From an uncultured Eubacteriales bacterium (GTDB lineage Bacteria > Bacillota > Clostridia > Christensenellales > UBA1242), in the NCBI GenBank assembly GCA_948806215.1, contig CAQIDI010000003.1:62001-126000 (forward strand): a DNA stretch of 64,000 nt. Reading direction: 5' to 3'. Below are positions 47,772 to 55,953 of this stretch, one piece after another. The first letter of the stretch is position 1. Every line of letters starts with the position of its first letter. Under the pieces are notes generated by a model. That model saw nothing but the letters and a program-made list of their open reading frames with translations. It ran no database searches and was not told the origin of the DNA. The translations under genes and the position numbers were made by a program.

Positions 47772-48213
47772 TATTTTTACCTACTTTATTTTTGTTATTT
47801 ATAAATTTTAATATTTGATTAATATTGTTTTCTAGTATAATTAATTCTTGCTTGTTTTTATCTTTAAAAATATCACTTTTTAAGCCAAGATAAAACTCAT
47901 TTAATTTTTCTTTGCCTTTAGCAGTTATGTTATAAAAAATCTTTCGCTTATCGCCTTGTTCACTGCTCTTTAAAATTAAACCGTTGCTTTCCATAGTTTT
48001 ACAAAGCAATGCCAAATTGCTTTTTGCTATGCCCAAGTTTTCTATTAAAATTTGTGGCGAACAATTATTGTTTAGGCTTAACATAAACAAAACTTTTTTA
48101 TCCATTGTTAACAAACTGGTTTTATTTGCTTGTTTTAAGTTAAATCCATCACATAAACTTTGCAAAGAAATTCTAAGTTCTATAAGTTTTGTAATTAAAC
48201 TTTCGTTATTCAT
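47764..48213 (-). CDS. MarR-family transcriptional regulator
   Basis: The 149-residue protein has a winged helix-turn-helix (about 45-105: ILIENLGIAKSNLALLCKTME, wing EQGDKRKIFY). It is a ligand-responsive dimeric DNA-binding protein by family. Overlap with cysS and the closely following methyltransferase make an unusual operon; its targets are unknown. AGGAG lies before the ATG. Confidence 0.87.
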   Translation of the reverse strand: MNNESLITKLIELRISLQSLCDGFNLKQANKTSLLTMDKKVLFMLSLNNNCSPQILIENLGIAKSNLALLCKTMESNGLILKSSEQGDKRKIFYNITAKGKEKLNEFYLGLKSDIFKDKNKQELIILENNINQILKFINNKNKVGKNND

Positions 48214-48255
48214 ATTTCTCCTATAAATAGTAATAAGAATATAACTAATAATTAA

Positions 48256-48284
48256 ATATTACCATATAAACATTACGATTGCAA
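48256..48284 (-). promoter_or_regulatory. Promoter of the marR-cysS-methyltransferase operon
   Basis: TTGCAA (48279-48284), a 17-nt spacer and TAATAT (48256-48261) on the minus strand. Confidence 0.65.
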
Positions 48285-48348
48285 ATTAATAAAAATTAAA
48301 TAAGGTTAAAAATTATAAAATAAATTATGTTCTTTTTTTATTTAATTA

Positions 48349-48357
48349 TGATATACT
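48349..48357 (+). promoter_or_regulatory. Extended -10 promoter of pyk
   Basis: TGATATACT: a TG dinucleotide one base before TATACT (48352-48357), about 62 nt before the pyk start. The -35 element is weak. Confidence 0.55.
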
Positions 48358-48419
48358 AAAACTGCATTAAAATTATTTATTATTAAATTAAATATTTTGT
48401 TATTCAAAGGAAGTATTTT

Positions 48420-49832
48420 ATGAAAAAAACTAAAATTATAGGAACTATTGGACCAGCGTCCAACAATTATCAAACTTTAAAGAAATTAGTTTTAGCAGGA
48501 TTAAATGTTGTTAGAATTAACTTAAGCCACGCTACTCGCGAAGATATGGAAAATATTTTTAACATAGTAAATAAAATTCGTGAAGAACTTAATTGCTCGT
48601 TACCAATAATGATAGATACAAGAGGTCCAGAAATAAGAGTTAAAACCTTTAAAGATGGTTCTGTTAAATTAACACGCGGACAAATTTTTACATTTACTGG
48701 TCGCGATGTAGAAGGTACAAACGAAATTGTTAGTTTTAACATTCCCGAAATTGTTGAATGCATTAAACCAAATCAAAAAATTTTAGCTGTTAATGGCTTA
48801 ATAACTTTTAAAGTGTTAGAGGTTAACGGATTAGATGTTAAATGTAAAGTTTTAATTCCGGGTGTTATAAGCAACAAAAAAAGTTTGGCAATACCGGGTG
48901 TTAAATTCACCACCCCATATTTAAACGATAAAGATATTTCCGATATTGAATGGGGAATTAAACACGGTGCAGAAATTATTGCTGCAAGTTTTGTAAACTG
49001 CAAAGAAGATGTTTTAGAACTTAGAGCATTAATTAATAAGCACAATGGCAAACAAATGATAGTTTCTAAAATCGAAAGTGCTTTTGGAATTAAAAACCTA
49101 GATGAAATAATCGAATATTCCGATGGTATTATGGTTGCTCGTGGCGACCTTGGCGTTGAGCTACCAATTTCAAAATTGCCAGAACTTCAAAAAGCAATGA
49201 TCAAAAAAACTCGATTAAAAGGTAAAATTGTTATTATTGCAACCGAAATGTTAGAAAGTATGATATATAACAACCGCCCTACTCGTGCCGAAGCAAGCGA
49301 TGTTGCTAATGCTGTTTACGATGGAACAAGTGTTGTTATGCTATCGGGAGAATCGGCTGCAGGGAAATATCCTGTTGAAGCCGTTAAACAAATGGCTAAA
49401 ATTTGCGAAGAAACCGAAAAACATATTGATTATAAAAAGCGTTTTTTACAAAACGACGACCCAAGACTTAATAATGTTACCGACGTTATTTCACATAGCG
49501 CGGTTAACGCTAGTTTTCTTCAAAAAACAAAAGTAATTGTTGTTTTCACAAACTCTGGCGAAAGTGCTAGAATGGTTAGCCGTTTTAGGCCATCAGACTT
49601 AATTATTGGTGCAACACCAAACAAAGATGTTTATCAACAACTTGCTCTTAGTTGGGGCGTTTTACCAGTTTTAACACCAGTTTACAATTCTACCGATGAA
49701 ATGTTTGAAATAGCAAATAAACTAGTTAAAGATATGCACTTAGCTAAACCAGGCGATATTATCACAATAACTTGCGGAACTCCTAAAAAACCGGGAAAAA
49801 CAAATTTAATTAAACTTTCAACTGTTAGATAA
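48420..49832 (+). CDS. pyk: Pyruvate kinase
   Basis: The 470-residue enzyme has TIGPAS at the start, IDTRGPEIR (about 65), the active-site segment IVSKIESAFG and MVARGDLGVELP (about 240), and SGESAAGKYPVE. It turns phosphoenolpyruvate and ADP into pyruvate and ATP in glycolysis. It lacks the extra C-terminal PEP-utiliser domain of many Bacillota enzymes and has the standard short length. AAAGGAAG lies before the ATG. It is monocistronic. Confidence 0.97.
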   Translation: MKKTKIIGTIGPASNNYQTLKKLVLAGLNVVRINLSHATREDMENIFNIVNKIREELNCSLPIMIDTRGPEIRVKTFKDGSVKLTRGQIFTFTGRDVEGTNEIVSFNIPEIVECIKPNQKILAVNGLITFKVLEVNGLDVKCKVLIPGVISNKKSLAIPGVKFTTPYLNDKDISDIEWGIKHGAEIIAASFVNCKEDVLELRALINKHNGKQMIVSKIESAFGIKNLDEIIEYSDGIMVARGDLGVELPISKLPELQKAMIKKTRLKGKIVIIATEMLESMIYNNRPTRAEASDVANAVYDGTSVVMLSGESAAGKYPVEAVKQMAKICEETEKHIDYKKRFLQNDDPRLNNVTDVISHSAVNASFLQKTKVIVVFTNSGESARMVSRFRPSDLIIGATPNKDVYQQLALSWGVLPVLTPVYNSTDEMFEIANKLVKDMHLAKPGDIITITCGTPKKPGKTNLIKLSTVR

Positions 49833-49834
49833 AC

Positions 49835-49864
49835 AAAAAAGAGTGAAAATTTTCACTCTTTTTT
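49835..49864. terminator. Bidirectional terminator after pyk
   Basis: GAGTGAAAA/TTTTCACTC palindrome with A and T runs, shared with the convergent gene at 49863. Confidence 0.88.
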
Positions 49865-50765
49865 ATCTTTTTGGTTTAAACTGTGAAGTCGGATTTTTTC
49901 TAATTAATTCTTTTGCAATACTTTCTAATCCTATTGTTGCTCTATAATCGTCACCAGCAACAACCTGAGCTTGTGTTAGTGGCATAGTTGAAATTTTATT
50001 GTTTTGCAATATAATTTTTCTTTTTGCTTGAGCCACATTTAATAACATATATGGATCAAATTCTTTAGCCATATTTATGCATTTTTGCTCTGCATTTTTA
50101 GTAAGTTCTTGCAATTTTTCTGGGTCGCCGTTACCTTTGCCATCATAAGCATCGTTTAATTGTGCCTGATAACCTTTAAAGATTTCCAACTCAGTAAATA
50201 ATTTATCATATGGTGAATATCTAACTATTAAGGTTTCTAAAGTATTATATGTTTTAGTAATATTTGAATTAAATTGCTTTTTATTGGCAAACTCTTTATT
50301 TTTTAATATTAAATCATTTAAAATAACTAACGCATCGTAGCAATTTGCACCTTTTTTTATTGCTTCTACCAACTTTATTCCTTCTGGACAAGCTTTATTT
50401 GTGTAAGCATATATGCTAGAAGCTGCAATATTATTATTAGGGAAAGAGTGTTCTATTCTATTTTTAGTTATATTTACAGCATTTATTAATTTATATGGGT
50501 TTCTTATATCAATTTCAGATAGTTCACCAGTTTTAATATTTTTTACATCTGGCAAAGAATTAAAATCAATATCTTCTAAAAACATTAATTGCTTTTCGTC
50601 TAAATTTATTTCGTACTCTAATAATTTATCATATGCAATTTTTGTTTTTTCGTTTATAACAATTCTATCAATTAAATTCGGATTAACATTTGCATACCTG
50701 CATAGCAATTCAAATTCTGGTTCATCTTTTTTTACTTCGTTTGGATATAGGCTGATATAATTCAT
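49863..50765 (-). CDS. Uncharacterised cytoplasmic protein (300 residues)
   Basis: I do not recognise this protein. It has no signal peptide or membrane segment, is mostly helical, and is rich in Lys, Asn and Glu. The ATG at 50765 is chosen because AGGAGA lies 7 nt upstream; a longer frame to 50819 lacks a ribosome site. It follows another unknown gene by 79 nt in the same direction. Function is not predicted. Confidence 0.7.
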   Translation of the reverse strand: MNYISLYPNEVKKDEPEFELLCRYANVNPNLIDRIVINEKTKIAYDKLLEYEINLDEKQLMFLEDIDFNSLPDVKNIKTGELSEIDIRNPYKLINAVNITKNRIEHSFPNNNIAASSIYAYTNKACPEGIKLVEAIKKGANCYDALVILNDLILKNKEFANKKQFNSNITKTYNTLETLIVRYSPYDKLFTELEIFKGYQAQLNDAYDGKGNGDPEKLQELTKNAEQKCINMAKEFDPYMLLNVAQAKRKIILQNNKISTMPLTQAQVVAGDDYRATIGLESIAKELIRKNPTSQFKPKR

Positions 50766-50844
50766 AATATTTCTCCTAATATTTTTTATTATAATACCAA
50801 ATAAATTTAATAAAAACAACTATCGATTTTAATAAATAATTTGT

Positions 50845-51831
50845 TTATTTTTTACTTAACTCTTTTTTAAATTCGTTAATTGCTTGAGTGCCAATAAAAT
50901 TGGCAAGCATTAAACTTTCAAATTTGGCGGTTGGAACTATTCTAATATTAGCCTTTCCCAATTTTAAAAAGTTTGTAACTTCGCAGTTTATAAATTCTTC
51001 GGTGTTATCTTTAACATCAATATCTTTTAAATTAGCATCAATATTGCCAATTCCAATAAGTGCCGCATAGGAATGCTTTCCTTTTAAGGTTTTAGCAGAT
51101 GTTAATGCAATTTGAGTGTAAGCAGATGCACAATTATATATTATTGTTTTTGCAAAGTTTTGTTTACTAGTTTTATTAGTTAAATTTTTAAAACTTTCTT
51201 CCGATATTGTAAATGGTTTTTGCTCGCCTTTTAGATTATATAAAATCGAATTTGTTTCCTGTTCAACTTTCAGTTCGGGCTTATATGCCAAACCCAGTTT
51301 ATCAAAATAACAATTTATTAATTGTTTAGCCCACACTAAGGCTTGCGCAGGATTTATTTTTTTGTTATCTTGCAATGGCAAAAGGGCTTTATCTATATCA
51401 CTTTTAGTTTCAACAGGAACAAGGCTGTTTTTTATTTGTTCAATGGCTCTAAGTTCTTCGCGAAGAACTAAAAACTTGTTTAAAGTTTTATTAGACCAAA
51501 TAACGCTTTCTTCGTTACTAACATCAAACTTTGGTTTTAGCTCTTTAGTTAATGCATCAATCTCGGTTTGCAATCGCTTTTTTTCTTCTTCGCTTTCACA
51601 TTCGCTTAATTGTTTTTTTAATTTACTTAATTTTTTTACTTCAACAAAGTTTTCCCAATATCTAAACATTTTTTGATTATTTTCACATTCGTGTGCAACA
51701 AAATTAAGTTGTCGACAAATAAAATCGACATACTCAAAACTTAAAGCTTTATTTGCTATTAAAAATTCGATATGTGATAAATCAGAATAAAAAATATTAT
51801 TATATATTTTTAATAACTCTTTTCTTTCCAT
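50845..51831 (-). CDS. Uncharacterised protein with coiled coil (328 residues)
   Basis: I do not recognise this protein. A charged coiled coil (about residues 66-100) divides a helical N-terminal part from a longer C-terminal part. There is no export signal. The ATG at 51831 has no SD, and a promoter -10 element ends only 6 nt before it, so the mRNA may be leaderless. It is divergent from the degenerate ABC exporter gene and precedes another unknown gene, so the three could form a lineage-specific island. Confidence 0.7.
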   Translation of the reverse strand: MERKELLKIYNNIFYSDLSHIEFLIANKALSFEYVDFICRQLNFVAHECENNQKMFRYWENFVEVKKLSKLKKQLSECESEEEKKRLQTEIDALTKELKPKFDVSNEESVIWSNKTLNKFLVLREELRAIEQIKNSLVPVETKSDIDKALLPLQDNKKINPAQALVWAKQLINCYFDKLGLAYKPELKVEQETNSILYNLKGEQKPFTISEESFKNLTNKTSKQNFAKTIIYNCASAYTQIALTSAKTLKGKHSYAALIGIGNIDANLKDIDVKDNTEEFINCEVTNFLKLGKANIRIVPTAKFESLMLANFIGTQAINEFKKELSKK

Positions 51832-51837
51832 ATTTTA

Positions 51838-51866
51838 ATTATATAACAAGTTAATATTATTGTAAA
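51838..51866 (-). promoter_or_regulatory. Promoter predicting a leaderless transcript for the coiled-coil gene
   Basis: TTTACA (51861-51866), a 17-nt spacer and TATAAT (51838-51843) on the minus strand. Transcription should start at or next to the ATG at 51831. Confidence 0.6.
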
Positions 51867-51908
51867 TACTCAAAATTTTTAATAATGCTTTATTAACAAA
51901 AAGTTTAG

Positions 51909-51917
51909 TGTTATACT
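51909..51917 (+). promoter_or_regulatory. Extended -10 promoter of the degenerate ABC exporter gene
   Basis: TGTTATACT: TG one base before TATACT (51912-51917), about 30 nt before the ATG. The -35 region is poor. Confidence 0.45.
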
Positions 51918-51946
51918 AAATAAAAAAATTATTCTAAGGATAAGTT

Positions 51947-53608
51947 ATGAGATCATACATTAAAATTTTACGAGAATGGAGTAAACTTGCAAAGCCAAAT
52001 AAATTACTATTGTTCTTCTCGTTTTTTATGGTGGTTTTAGTTCAAGTTTGTTTTATTGTTGCCCCAATATATTCTGCCAAAACAACAGTTGCAATTACCA
52101 ACGGAAAATACACCGAAACAATTATTTACCTTTGCGTGGTTTTTGGCATTTTACTATTAAGAAAAACCTTTTGGCATTTTAACTATAAAATATATCCTTA
52201 TTTAGTTAAAAGTGTTTACAATCGTATTAATCAAGAATTTATTGAAAAAAGTTTGAACGCAAAAAATTCCAACTTTAAAACAACATCTAAAGAACGCATA
52301 TTAAATATGGTTCACACCGATGTTAATACAGTTGCAGATTTTGCAGATAAAATTGGAATTGCATCGGCCAGATTAATTCAAACAATAAGCTCTATTATAA
52401 TAATATTCACGGTTAATTTTTGGGCAGGATTAATAGTTTTTATTGCAGACATATTAGATTTTTTTGTTTTAAGTTTTATTAATACTAAACGAGAAAAATG
52501 GCTACGACAAATTAGAGAATCAAACGATGAACAATACGAAAAACTTAGTGAAATTATTGATACTCGTGATACCATTAAGGATTTAGGCTTAGATAAACAA
52601 ATAAAAAAAGATTACAATAAAATTTTAGATAATTACATATATCGATTAAGCAAAAGCACCTTTTGGGAATCGATGAAAGGTAACTACTATCAAGCATTTT
52701 ACGAATTTCTAATTTTAGTTGCAAAAATCGTGGCAGTATTTTTAGTGGCTGGCAACGGAATTAGTTTAGAGCTATATTTTGTTATTATTGCTTATGTTGC
52801 AGATGGAATTTATAATACAAAAGACTTATATTCAGTTTTATACGATTTTAAAAATGTTAATGTTGCCTTAGGCAGAGTTAAAACCGTTTTAAATTTTGCC
52901 GACAAAGAAGAAATCGAAGTTGGTTCAAATAACTTAAAAGATATTTTAGGCAGTATTTGTTTTAATAAAGTTAGTTACAAAAAATCTATCGAAGATGAAA
53001 ACCCAAGCCTAAATAATTTTGATGTTTTATTTAAAGAAAACGAAACCACTTTAATTATGGGCCCTAGAAGTTGTGGAAAACGAACCATATTTAATATGTT
53101 AAGACGCAACATTAAACCAATAAAGGGCGAAATTTTAATTGATGGCGTTAACCTTTACGATTTTACAAAAGCAAGCCACAGAGATAATTTTAGTTATGTT
53201 ACTACCAAACCAACATTTTTTAAAGGTAGCATAATAAAAAATTTAACCGTTTATGAAAAAAATCGTAAAATAGTTTACGAGATTTGTCGTGAACTTGGAA
53301 TTTACAATTATATTGAAAGCTTACCTAAAAAGTTTAATACCAATATTTCACAAATTCCTTACGAAAAACTTTATTTATTAGGATTAGCCAGAGCTATTTT
53401 ATATGCTTGCGAAATTTTGGTAATATACGAATTCCCTGATAACCTATCAACTTTAGAAAAAGATAATATTAAAAATATAATTAATAAAATGCACGGAACT
53501 AGAACAATTTTAATTTTTAGTGCTAAAGATTATTGTGCAGATATTTCTAATAAAATTATTCGCATAGAACGAGGAGAAATTAAGTCGATAAGTTTTAACG
53601 ATAAATAA
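51947..53608 (+). CDS. ABC exporter-like protein with degenerate nucleotide-binding domain
   Basis: The 553-residue protein has the layout of a half ABC exporter: membrane domain with six helices (about 20-310) and an ATPase domain (about 335-553). All ATPase motifs are altered. Walker A is GPRSCGKRT (Arg after the Lys instead of Ser/Thr, about 373). The Q-loop Gln is lost (SYVTTKP). The signature LSGGQ is IPYEK (about 470). Walker B ends VIYEF with the Asp replaced (about 492). The H-loop His is missing (IFSAKD). Fold and length are intact and the frame is open, so it is not a recent pseudogene. It may pair with an active half elsewhere or work without ATP hydrolysis. AAGGA lies before the ATG. 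Confidence 0.85.
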   Translation: MRSYIKILREWSKLAKPNKLLLFFSFFMVVLVQVCFIVAPIYSAKTTVAITNGKYTETIIYLCVVFGILLLRKTFWHFNYKIYPYLVKSVYNRINQEFIEKSLNAKNSNFKTTSKERILNMVHTDVNTVADFADKIGIASARLIQTISSIIIIFTVNFWAGLIVFIADILDFFVLSFINTKREKWLRQIRESNDEQYEKLSEIIDTRDTIKDLGLDKQIKKDYNKILDNYIYRLSKSTFWESMKGNYYQAFYEFLILVAKIVAVFLVAGNGISLELYFVIIAYVADGIYNTKDLYSVLYDFKNVNVALGRVKTVLNFADKEEIEVGSNNLKDILGSICFNKVSYKKSIEDENPSLNNFDVLFKENETTLIMGPRSCGKRTIFNMLRRNIKPIKGEILIDGVNLYDFTKASHRDNFSYVTTKPTFFKGSIIKNLTVYEKNRKIVYEICRELGIYNYIESLPKKFNTNISQIPYEKLYLLGLARAILYACEILVIYEFPDNLSTLEKDNIKNIINKMHGTRTILIFSAKDYCADISNKIIRIERGEIKSISFNDK

Positions 53609-53636
53609 CAGAACACTTTATTGTTCTGTTATTTTT
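53607..53636 (+). terminator. Terminator of the degenerate ABC exporter gene
   Basis: Stem AACAGAACA/TGTTCTGTT with a 6-nt loop and following T residues. Confidence 0.85.
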
Positions 53637-53670
53637 ATAATTATTTTTAAAAAAATCTAAAATTTATAGT

Positions 53671-53699
53671 TGTTTTTTTTATTAACATTTTATATAATA
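53671..53699 (+). promoter_or_regulatory. Sigma-A promoter of the FabT-like regulator gene
   Basis: TTGTTT (53671-53676), a 17-nt spacer and TATAAT (53694-53699). Confidence 0.7.
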
Positions 53700-53715
53700 T
53701 TTTGTGTTGATAATT

Positions 53716-53730
53716 GTTTGATTGTCAAAC
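53716..53730 (+). promoter_or_regulatory. FabT-type operator palindrome
   Basis: GTTTGATTGTCAAAC, two perfect 6-nt arms around TTG, lies about 10 nt after the predicted transcription start and 14 nt before the ATG. It is close to the FabT operator of lactic acid bacteria (core TTTGATTATCAAA), which suggests autoregulation. Confidence 0.65.
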
Positions 53731-53744
53731 TAAAGGGAAAATAT

Positions 53745-54188
53745 ATGGAACAAACTAAAGAAATGTTAAACGATATTTTGGTTAAAATTTTTAACCAAAT
53801 AATGTTTAGTGAAGAAGCAACCTTGCAAGAAAAAACTAATGGTAAAATAACTATTAGAAATATTCACATATTAGAAGCAATTGCTGGTGCCGAACAAGAA
53901 AATAAAACAAACATAACAAGCATAGCAAAAGCTTTAAACATAACAACAGGTACTTTAACTGTAGCACTAAACAAACTTGAAAAACAAGGATATATTGTTC
54001 GTAAGCAATCAGTGCACGATAAACGAGTTTTTTATATCACTCTTAGCAAAGAAGGTAAACGAATAAATAAAATTCACACCGATTATCATAAAGAAATGGT
54101 AAACTTTATTGTTAAAAACCTTAGCACCAAAGAAGAAGCAAACCTTGTTGACCTATTATCAAAAGTAAAATATTATTTTACAAAATAA
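53745..54188 (+). CDS. FabT-like MarR-family regulator
   Basis: The 147-residue protein has a MarR winged helix (about 50-105: SIAKALNITTGTLTVALNKLE, wing VHDKRVFYI). The ATG at 53745 with AAAGGGA upstream is preferred; a longer frame from 53670 would include promoter and operator. The operator in its own leader and the DegV gene 30 nt downstream argue for the FabT group, which represses fatty-acid synthesis genes when acyl-ACP from exogenous fatty acids builds up. No fab operon is in this window except acpP far away. The functional call is by context. Confidence 0.75.
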   Translation: MEQTKEMLNDILVKIFNQIMFSEEATLQEKTNGKITIRNIHILEAIAGAEQENKTNITSIAKALNITTGTLTVALNKLEKQGYIVRKQSVHDKRVFYITLSKEGKRINKIHTDYHKEMVNFIVKNLSTKEEANLVDLLSKVKYYFTK

Positions 54189-54218
54189 TAAATATTAAAA
54201 TAAAATATGGAGATAGAG

Positions 54219-55088
54219 ATGAAAGTAGCAATAGTTACAGATAGTAATAGTGGTATTACTCAGGATGAAGCAAAAAAATTGGGTGTTTATGTTATACCAA
54301 TGCCATTTTTAATTAATGATCAAGAATATTTTGAAGATATTAATTTAAACCAAGAAGAATTTTACAAAATGTTATTAAACAATGCCGAAGTTTCAACTAG
54401 TCAACCTAGCATTTATTCGGTTTGTGAACTTTGGACAGAGATTTTAAAAACTCACGATGAAATAGTTCACATTCCAATGAGTAGCGGATTATCGGCAAGT
54501 TGTGAAACAGCCATTGCCGCTAGCAAAGAATTTAATGGAAAAGTTCAAGTTGTTAACAACCGCAGAATTTCTATAACTCAAAAACAATCGGTTTTTGATG
54601 CTATGAAACTGGTTGAAGAAGGCAAATCAGCAAAAGAAATTAAAACTTGGCTAGAAGAAACCAGTATGCAAGCAAGCATTTATATTATGGTTTCAACTTT
54701 AAAATATTTAAAGAAAGGCGGAAGAATAACCCCTGCCGCTGCAGCCATTGGAACTCTACTAAACATAAAACCAGTTTTAACAATTCAAGGTGCTAAATTA
54801 GATAAGTTTATGCAAGTTATGTCGATTAATGCAGCTAAAAAGCGTATGATAGATCAAATTGTTAAAGAACTAGATACCAGATTTTCTGACCTTGTAAAAC
54901 AAAATAAAATTGTTGTTGCTATGGCATACACTCACGATCGCAATCGTTGCTTAGAATTTAAAAAAGAAGCCGATGTTGCCTTAAAGAAATTCGGATTAGA
55001 AATTGAAATGGTTGATCCATTAAGCCTTTCGGTTTCTTGCCATATAGGCGATGGTGCAATAGCGATTGGAACTTTTATTAAAAGATAA
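54219..55088 (+). CDS. DegV-family fatty-acid-binding protein (FakB-like)
   Basis: The 289-residue protein starts with KVAIVTDSNSGI and has PMSSGLSASCETA (about 93) and the LKYLKKGGRI segment, all typical of DegV/FakB. Such proteins bind fatty acids for phosphorylation by FakA. The ATG at 54219 has GGAG 6-7 nt before it; an ATG at 54207 overlaps this site and is less likely. Co-transcription with a FabT-like repressor suggests a role in using external fatty acids. FakA is not in the window. Confidence 0.9.
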   Translation: MKVAIVTDSNSGITQDEAKKLGVYVIPMPFLINDQEYFEDINLNQEEFYKMLLNNAEVSTSQPSIYSVCELWTEILKTHDEIVHIPMSSGLSASCETAIAASKEFNGKVQVVNNRRISITQKQSVFDAMKLVEEGKSAKEIKTWLEETSMQASIYIMVSTLKYLKKGGRITPAAAAIGTLLNIKPVLTIQGAKLDKFMQVMSINAAKKRMIDQIVKELDTRFSDLVKQNKIVVAMAYTHDRNRCLEFKKEADVALKKFGLEIEMVDPLSLSVSCHIGDGAIAIGTFIKR

Positions 55089-55121
55089 TAAAAAAAGTGC
55101 TTAATAAAAGCACTTTTTTTT
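55088..55121. terminator. Bidirectional terminator after degV
   Basis: AAGTGCTT/AAGCACTT stem with a 5-nt loop, A run before and T run after, serving the convergent nucleoside phosphorylase gene as well. Confidence 0.88.
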
Positions 55122-55926
55122 ATAGCAATTCTAACGCTCTAATGCAAATTTGAACCAACTGATAACGAAGATTTATTTTATCATAAATTCGCCATTGCCA
55201 ATTTTTACCATCGGTTTTATCAGAAAAATATAGTAGTTCGCCAAAATCAACTTTATTAAATTTTGCACAAGCACAAAGCGAAGCACATTCCATATCAACA
55301 CCAATCGCCCCTTCGCTTGCTCTGCGCTTTGTTCGCTCTGGTGTTTCACGATACATTGCGTCACAAGTCCAAACAGTGCCTTCAATATGTTCTAAGCCAA
55401 ATTCCTTTAATGCTTGCCTTATTGCATTATTAACTTTTTCGCTAGTTTCCACTGTTCTAGTTGCTGGCAAGTAATGATAGGATAACCCTTCATCTCTAAT
55501 TGCATTTGTTGGAATAAAATAACTTTCCATATCAACATCCTTGTTAATGCAACCACAAGTACCACAAGAAACAAAAGTTTTTATTCCCACATAATCTAAT
55601 TCTTCCATTAAATTAGCCGCTCCTGGTCCTCCTAGTGGGCACAAAGCAATAACTAAACGATTATCGTATAAATAAACTGGAGAAGAAGAACTTGCCGATT
55701 TGAATTCGTAAATTAATTTACATTTGCGTTTTATTTTTTTTAATTTATCAAAGGCTCTTGGAAAAAATATAAGAGCTTTGGTTATTCCTAATTGTTTTAC
55801 AATATCAAAATTTTCAAAAGGCTTTTTACCTGATTTGAAAAAATAATTCTTAGCGCGTTCTGCACTATCATCGTCCCACTCTAATATTGGTGCGTTTTTA
55901 ACTAAATATTCATAATTTATTTTCAT
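55120..55926 (-). CDS. Nucleoside phosphorylase family protein
   Basis: The 268-residue protein has the PNP/UDP fold motifs CPLGGPGAANLMEEL (about 88), SCGTCGCIN (about 113) and GVDMECASLCA (about 213), the last being the substrate-binding MEA/S segment. It should split a nucleoside with phosphate to a base and ribose-1-phosphate; uridine phosphorylase-like specificity is possible but not shown. A TTG at 55932 could also serve as start. It follows a phosphoribosyltransferase-domain gene by about 20 nt, so both may act in one base-salvage step. Confidence 0.85.
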   Translation of the reverse strand: MKINYEYLVKNAPILEWDDDSAERAKNYFFKSGKKPFENFDIVKQLGITKALIFFPRAFDKLKKIKRKCKLIYEFKSASSSSPVYLYDNRLVIALCPLGGPGAANLMEELDYVGIKTFVSCGTCGCINKDVDMESYFIPTNAIRDEGLSYHYLPATRTVETSEKVNNAIRQALKEFGLEHIEGTVWTCDAMYRETPERTKRRASEGAIGVDMECASLCACAKFNKVDFGELLYFSDKTDGKNWQWRIYDKINLRYQLVQICIRALELL

Positions 55927-55953
55927 AAGCAATTTACCACTCTTTTTATTTAA

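Noticed and set aside
47772..48213. T-box leader for cysS
   Set aside because: The region before cysS is a coding MarR gene with no antiterminator or specifier structure visible.
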